From Cannabis sativa (taxonomy: Eukaryota; Streptophyta; Magnoliopsida; Rosales; Cannabaceae): a DNA stretch of 64,000 nt. Positions 58,692 to 64,000 of the stretch are shown here, piece by piece. Made by a program: the position numbers and the translations under genes. The first letter of the stretch is position 1, and every line of letters starts with the position of its first letter. Where the stretch lies: NCBI RefSeq assembly GCF_029168945.1, contig NC_083602.1:30243323-30307322 (forward strand), given 5' to 3'. The notes under the pieces were generated by a model that saw only the letters and a list, made by a program, of their open reading frames with translations, was not told the origin of the DNA and did not search any database.

Positions 58692-60573
58692 TCAAGCTCT
58701 GTTCTTGCACTTCTCCACTGCTCTTGGTGCTGTATAAAAGAGTAAATTTCATTATGTTAAGCAAAAATCAAAACCACAAAAACAGTACTTTTTGATAAGT
58801 AACTTATTATAAATATGTTTCGTTTAGCTTAAATAATTAACTAAGTTAAGCTCAAAAGTATTAGTTGTCTACTAACCAAGTCCGATGGCCTCAGATCCCT
58901 TCATTATCCTCAATCGTTTGCATGAGTCAACAAACATTCTGCAAAATCAAGAGAGTTCCCATTAGAATCTTCTATAAGAAAGATTTATACAAATTATGTA
59001 TGATATTTATAATAAGATGAAAGAACTTACTCCCATGGAACATCACCAACAAGCATCCAGTCTCCATCTTTGTCCTCATAGGTTGGTACATAGTCAGAAC
59101 CATTTAAAAGATCTATCAATTTGCTCTCGTTCATGAAATCCTTCATGCCTTGTGAACCACAGTTACCTATAACCAAAGCAAAAGAGATTTACAACTTTCT
59201 ATTAGTACCCTTTTGCAATATTATTATTATCAACCCAAAAGTATAACTTTAACATCAAAATCCATGATGGGCAGTCTAGATTTTATTATTCTTGTTTCTT
59301 ACCAATGGTGAAAGAGCTGAACATTTTGCCTAAAGCATCAGAAAGTTCTTGGTAACTTTGGTACAATTTGAGGTCCACTTTACGTAAGTAGGGTGCACCG
59401 TCCATGCTAACTTTTACAAATGCTGCACTGTTGCCTGTGCCTGCCTTTGAAGATTCCTCTGTGTTCTTTTGTGCTGAAATGATGTTCTTTCTGAACGATC
59501 TCACGGGTGGCCAACCCACAACTTGTGCCCTGAAATTCAAAAATTTGCTCCACTATTAGTGGTTAGCACTAGTAAACAGCTTTGTTAAATTTTTATTAAT
59601 TTGGTTTTTACCACTATTATTGACTTTTTAACCAAGTTTTATAAAAGAAAAAAAAAATCTTAAGTTTATTTTGAAACAGGATTTTGGTAATTGGATAAAG
59701 GAATAGTGTGATTAATCTAAAAAAAAAAACGAAAGAAAAAGTCATATACTTTTATTTTAAAGGTCTTACTTTTGAGCTGTTCAATAATTCTTTGGTAGCT
59801 AAGAAAAAAAGAGTATAAGATTCCTTATGTTTTGTTCTTTTCCTTGGCTTTCCCGACAACCAACCAGAACCTTTCAAAAAGGAAAGCCCACATCCACTGT
59901 ACACTACTCTGTACATGTGGTTATCGTCCATGGTAGACCCAACCCAACCCAACCCAACCCTTTTCTTTTAACTCATCCACATTAATTATATCACTTATTA
60001 ATCACAATTTCAGAGGTGGAGAATAAATTATTTAATAAACATGATAATGTTTTCAGAATCAATAACAATAAAGAAAGAACTACATCATAAGTTTATTCCA
60101 TGAATTCAGATTTTTAATTTATGACCTTTCATTATTAGTAACAACACATAATATTTTATCACACGCATTAGATCAAACACCTTATGCATACAATCACACA
60201 TAAAACAAACCATGAACAAAAAGTAAATGAATGAAAGAGAGATCGTACAAACTCGAAAACTAAAGAATAAAAGTAAGAAAAAAGAAACATACTTGGCAGG
60301 AGGCTTAGCAGTATCGGCAGAAGGAGAAGCAATATCAGCAGTTGTAGCAACAGTAGTAACTTTTTCTTTCTTGTTATCAACTTGATCCAACGACCCAGAA
60401 TCTTTAGACGAAAGATTAAGCTTCAAATCAACAGTTTCAGAGAACCCTCTCTTAATCCCGTTGTTCTTGACCATCTCCGGCACTCCTCCGGCGACTTCAC
60501 CACATCCCTTCCCGCCGGGAAGACCCAAGCGTAATTCGGTCTCTTCGAAATTAATAAGCTCCACACTACCCAT
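58692..60573 (-). CDS. Aux/IAA transcriptional repressor (IAA7/14/16-like), five exons
   Basis: Exons on minus: 60573-60293, 59529-59303, 59166-59031, 58938-58877 and 58729-58692. All introns are GT-AG. Total 744 bases, 247 residues. Domain I has the EAR motif LRLGL (14-18), which recruits TOPLESS. A KR pair (41-42) lies before a second LxLxL (DLKLNL, 50-54). Domain II is the degron VGWPPVRS (98-105), recognised by TIR1/AFB with auxin. Domains III-IV (about 130-235, PB1 fold) include the invariant Lys of AFVKVSMDG and the acidic motif [16 protein letters not shown], and the protein ends [12 protein letters not shown]. It is nuclear, short-lived and represses ARF targets. It most resembles the IAA7/IAA14/IAA16/IAA17 group; exact orthology is not resolved. 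No damage is seen. Confidence 0.95.
59937..59960. repeat. (AACCC)n pentamer repeat in Aux/IAA intron 1
   Basis: Nearly five perfect AACCC units in the 763-bp first intron. It resembles no known regulatory site and is not telomeric (TTTAGGG). Confidence 0.85.
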
Positions 60574-60755
60574 GGTTTCCGTCCCTCCAATTTTCCTTCC
60601 TTGAGAAAATATAACAAACCCTTTTCCCTTCTGTGAATTCAGTAAAATATCGCTTGCTTTTCAGTTATGGCGAATACGAGCTCAGAAAAATACAAAATGG
60701 CGAAACTGAGAGTAAGAAAGAAGAAGAAGGCGATATTGGGAACCAAATGGTCTAA

Positions 60756-60763
60756 CTTATAAG
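60756..60763 (-). promoter_or_regulatory. TATA-like box of Aux/IAA gene
   Basis: CTTATAAG, palindromic, about 185 bases upstream of the ATG, followed on minus by a C/T-rich leader (60700-60735). This fits a transcription start near 60725. Confidence 0.5.
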
Positions 60764-60815
60764 ACTTTTTTAGAGCTTAAAGAAAATGGGAGAGATTTCG
60801 ACGGTTAAGATGAGG

Positions 60816-60880
60816 CCACGTGGATAGTGAAATTAGCAGATTGTCGGGGGAGGAGTGACGTAATGGATGACGTGGAATTT
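60816..60880 (-). promoter_or_regulatory. as-1-like element and G-box upstream of Aux/IAA
   Basis: On +, 60856-60875 reads TGACGTAATGGATGACGTGG, two TGACG motifs 12 bases apart. The viral/plant as-1 element has the same layout and nearly the same core, and binds TGA-type bZIP factors in response to auxin, salicylate and oxidative stress. CCACGTGG (G-box) is at 60816-60823. The distance to the TATA-like box is about 95 bases. The classical AuxRE TGTCTC was not seen in the first few hundred bases. Confidence 0.7.
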
Positions 60881-63048
60881 TAGAATGATTGTGGCCAAGT
60901 GGACAGAGATATACGAAGTTGGGGTTGGCTGTGAGCTCTGTTGTTTGCTTTTTACTATTTTGTTTCCTAAGGCTCCACCAATGAGAATTCGCTTCTATTT
61001 TATGACAAAATTCTTTTATTAAAACAAATAAACAATAATTAATTAACAGACAATAATAAAAGTAGTTTGGTTTTTGTCTTTGACAATTATAATATGTATT
61101 TTCCAAAAAATATATATTAAAGATGCTTTAATGTATAATTGGTAAGTTGCTTATAAAAACATGTATAACTGGTAAGTTTTCTGAAGATAAGGTTTATCAA
61201 AAGAGCTAATCTTAATAATAAAAGTAAATTTTCTAGTGTTACTCTTTCTTTAATTTAGTAAAAATTGCTTTGAAGATAAGGGATTTTTTTTGGCACATGC
61301 ATTTATCTTTCGCTTTCTTTTGTCCCTTTTAGCATAGCATTGCTAGTTTTCTTCTTCTCTTATCTTATTTCAATTTTCGACAAATCCAGCAATGTGATGT
61401 GTTTCTTAGACTTCTTTGGTTGGTCTTAAATATACGAATTAATTTATGTATTTTGCCTTCGACGTTCAAACATGAGTCATTTTCTTATAAGTATAGGCTT
61501 CACTCATAAAAGCATCATAAACACAATAAAAAACACTTACCATTTCCATGATTAAATGTGATAAACAATAGCACAATATGTGGTCTACAACTTTAGTAGC
61601 TAACTTCAACTCATAATTAATTATTTATTTGATTTCTTTAAATACGATTTTATCACTTATGCATATCCATAAAGTTAAATTTCCATCTCCACAAAAAAAA
61701 AAAAGGTTTCAATCAAAAGAAAATTAGACACTACCAATTATCGTTCTCCAAGTACTATAATAATTAATAGTTATCTTAATTCTTATCACAATTCCAGCAC
61801 TTTATGTGGTGTCCCTTCCAAACAAAAAATAATACATTCTTGGTACATATGTAAATGTTTCAAACTTTCTGGTACAAAATTTTGAAACAAAAACTTAAAA
61901 ATACCAAAATATCCAGCTTGTGAATGACCCACCATGTTGTACATTGTTTAATATATATTTTTTTAAAAAAAAATATATTATTATTATTTTGGGGGTGTAA
62001 TGAAGAATCTGTTATGGGATGAAGTGGCACAGAATGATAGATATTATTACGCATCATTAGGAGGAAAATGGGATCTCCACCTGTTGATTCGGGGTTGTGT
62101 GAAGTTTCGAGGAATCATCAGACGGTGGAGAAAATCAGTGGGCCCCACATGCAAGAACAGACGATAAAAGTCAACTCAACTTCTGAAACAAAACCTCCCA
62201 TGTGAGTGACTGAAGTAGGGGCTTCATTTACTGGGCCCCCACAAGCCCAGCCCATCAAAACACACAACACCATCTCAAGTTGCGCCTGCTGGGGCTTGAT
62301 CTCCTACGTCCTATGTATCGTAGTAATCGTACTCCCACTTTAGCACGCGTGTCCACAGTGAAAGAAAGTGCTCAATTGAGAACATAAAGTTTGTACAAAT
62401 CTATATGAAAAAATTAATATATTTTCATTATACGAAATCACGGGTAATTTAAGATCAAAGGAGACATTAATTAAGATTTGCATGTCTAAAGTAATATCTT
62501 ATGAAATGATTGCAACAGACCACATCAATTTTTTTTTTTTAATATCATGATTTATGGCCATTATGAAGTTGTATTGTATTGTATATACATGTCTGTCCCT
62601 CTCAAGTATTTTATTTTATTACGAAGTAGTTTATTTTATTTTATGAATTATAGTTTATTCAAGACTACATAATTATTATTCTCATGACTTTTTTCTTTAA
62701 AAGGGCTCATGGCTTATATATAATATACTTTTCAGCTCATTTGTCTATTGTTCTACTTTTTTCCCTTTTCAATTAGTCAGTTGTCAATTGTTATATTTAC
62801 AAAGTTGAGTTATGGCAGAATAATGTGTATTTTTAAGAGGTTTGTGTACACAATATCTAATTGGAAACAATTATAATAGAGGTGTCATTTTTGTTCTTAT
62901 AATATATATTTAAAAGTTAGAGAATATATTTTTAAAATTTTAACATGAAAAATATAAAATCACATAATGTATATGGTTTTGAAATTATTGCCTGAAACCA
63001 TCTTGGTCACCTTATTGCAGTATAGGCCAGTTGCCATGGTAGAAGATA
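60881..63048. other. Intergenic region upstream of Aux/IAA
   Basis: No gene recognised. 62130-62270 is less AT-rich, with GGGCCC, GCCCA and TGGGCC motifs that resemble site II/TCP elements of promoters, but no gene lies nearby on either strand. The rest is AT-rich. Confidence 0.45.
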
Positions 63049-63382
63049 TACAGATGAAGTCATTAAAGCCATGAGGATTAAAGAAACTCTCAGTTGGTTA
63101 AAGACCAATAATTGGCAACATGTTTAAATTGAGACCGACAGTCTTACTTCAGTACAAGCTATTCGAAGTAACCAAGCAATGAAGTCCACTTTCGGCCTTT
63201 TAATTAAAGACTGTCAACTTTTGTTATCTACCCTCCCAAATGTTAATTTATTTTTCATTATACGATCAGCAAATCAAGTAGCACATTATGTTGCTAGACA
63301 TTCTCGGTATCAATCTGATCGTAGCATTTCTAATATTTTTATTTCTGGTGAACTCATACATCTTTTGTATTCAGAATACTAA
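63049..63382 (+). pseudogene. RNase H-like (RVT_3) fragment, LINE-derived
   Basis: The frame from about 63052 encodes AMRIKETLSWLKTNNW, a TAA (about 63124), then IETDSLTSVQAI (with the catalytic-type Asp) and a conserved C-terminal block DCQLLLST..FFIIRSANQVAHYVAR. This is the RNase H domain found in plant LINE-derived ORFs and dispersed host copies. The first part of the domain and the rest of any LINE are missing. Confidence 0.75.
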
Positions 63383-63798
63383 TTTATACAATGAAGTTGA
63401 TATTTCATCAAAAAAATAAAAATACTTTAATAAGGTGTGAACAATATTTATACTTTTTATGTATTTTTAATTACTAAAATATCTCTTACACTATCACGTA
63501 CACACACAATCACTATCATTTACTGTGTATACCACCTATTAACTTTTTTTTTTTCTTTTTTTCTTTCGTTTTTCATTTTTAAATTTACCATTCAATTTTT
63601 TTTTTCTTTTTCTTTCTCAATTTTTCATTTTAAAACTATTTTCCAGTCATTATACTTTTGAAACCCACGATTAAAACCCACAAAAACTACCTCCCAGCCA
63701 TAACCTTCGCCATCTTCTTCTTCCAACTGCCTATTTTATCATTTTTTTTATATCATCTTCCACTTTTCCATCTTCATTGCCAAAAAAAAACTTCAAAA
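63383..63798 (+). other. Left end and 5' UTR of third MULE copy
   Basis: From about 63430 the sequence follows the left terminus of the first MULE in a diverged form (ATTACTAAAATATCTCTTACAC corresponds to about 1071-1092), and then a C/T-rich leader as before 1442. The exact terminus is not fixed. 63541-63640 is a T-rich tract. Confidence 0.5.
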
Positions 63799-64000
63799 AT
63801 GGGTCATAAATCAGTTGTTAACAAGGCTAAAGGGAAACGTCCAGTTATCAACGATGATGATCCCGATTTCACTTCCCCCATGTCTAAAGGTGGTCGTCGT
63901 ACAATAAAAAAGAAGTCAAAAGTGTCTTCGTCTGAAAAAAATTCAACTTCAATGGCCAAAAAGGAAAGGAAAGAAGAAGTCAACTTCAAGGCAACTGTAA
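63799..64000 (+). CDS. ULP1-like gene of third MULE copy, 5' part (runs off the window)
   Basis: ATG at 63799; 67 codons are open to the window end. It matches exon 1 of the 1442 gene: NKAKGKRPVINDDDPDF against NKSKGKRPILEDYDSDF, then a Lys/Arg-rich stretch. The start is chosen because it aligns with the second ATG (1499) of the first copy. No stop is seen. The catalytic part lies outside the window, so integrity is unknown. Confidence 0.7.
   Translation, partial: MGHKSVVNKAKGKRPVINDDDPDFTSPMSKGGRRTIKKKSKVSSSEKNSTSMAKKERKEEVNFKATV

Overview
The window is AT-rich eukaryotic DNA from a flowering plant: GT-AG introns, two genes of typical plant type (a hevein-barwin PR-4 gene and an Aux/IAA gene), Ty1/copia and Ty3/gypsy retrotransposons, a MULE, CACTA and hAT MITEs, and a LINE. 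The gene sequences and base composition suggest a core eudicot. A rosid such as a member of Rosales or Cannabaceae is only a weak guess. There are no operons, CRISPR arrays or bacterial features.

Layout. 1-15650: a badly decayed Copia element whose 3' LTR is 13756-15650. A complete Mutator-like element of about 8.5 kb (1036-9537) sits inside it. The MULE carries a captured ULP1/SENP-type SUMO-protease gene on + and a MURA transposase on -, and is flanked by a candidate 9-bp duplication. 15651-17056: a possible LTR fragment and a CACTA-like MITE with a 3-bp target duplication. 17057-28715: a SIRE-like Copia element with both LTRs, gag-pol relics and an envelope-like third ORF. A 1.9-kb solo LTR, of the same family as 13756-15650, is inserted in that third ORF. 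29433-30250: the PR-4 gene (minus strand). 31375-36988: a second, inverted CACTA MITE, a CACTA terminus, two hAT-like MITEs and a gypsy-type solo LTR with a perfect target duplication. 37041-40372: a 5'-truncated LINE on minus. 40373-47106: remnants, comprising an LTR fragment, a (GA)57 microsatellite, a local duplication with a MITE in one copy, a foldback element and a PIF/Harbinger-type Myb/SANT pseudogene. 47837-49140: the transposase-side end of a second MULE of the 1-kb family. 49195-57201: a Copia element broken by nonsense codons and by a gypsy LTR-gag fragment in its reverse transcriptase. 58692-60573: a five-exon Aux/IAA gene (minus) with a near-canonical as-1 box upstream. 63050-63382: an RNase H fragment. 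63430-64000: the start of a third MULE copy (ULP1 side).

Only the PR-4 and Aux/IAA genes look like intact host genes. PR-4 should be a secreted or vacuolar chitin-binding defence protein. Aux/IAA should be a short-lived nuclear auxin-response repressor. The rest is a nested transposon landscape whose insertion order can be read from target duplications and interrupted reading frames. The most unusual items are the ULP1-carrying MULE family (three loci in 64 kb), the palindrome array at 49.24-49.53 kb, the nonsense-only decay of the 51-56 kb Copia element, the solo LTR that splits an ORF cleanly, and the as-1 element.
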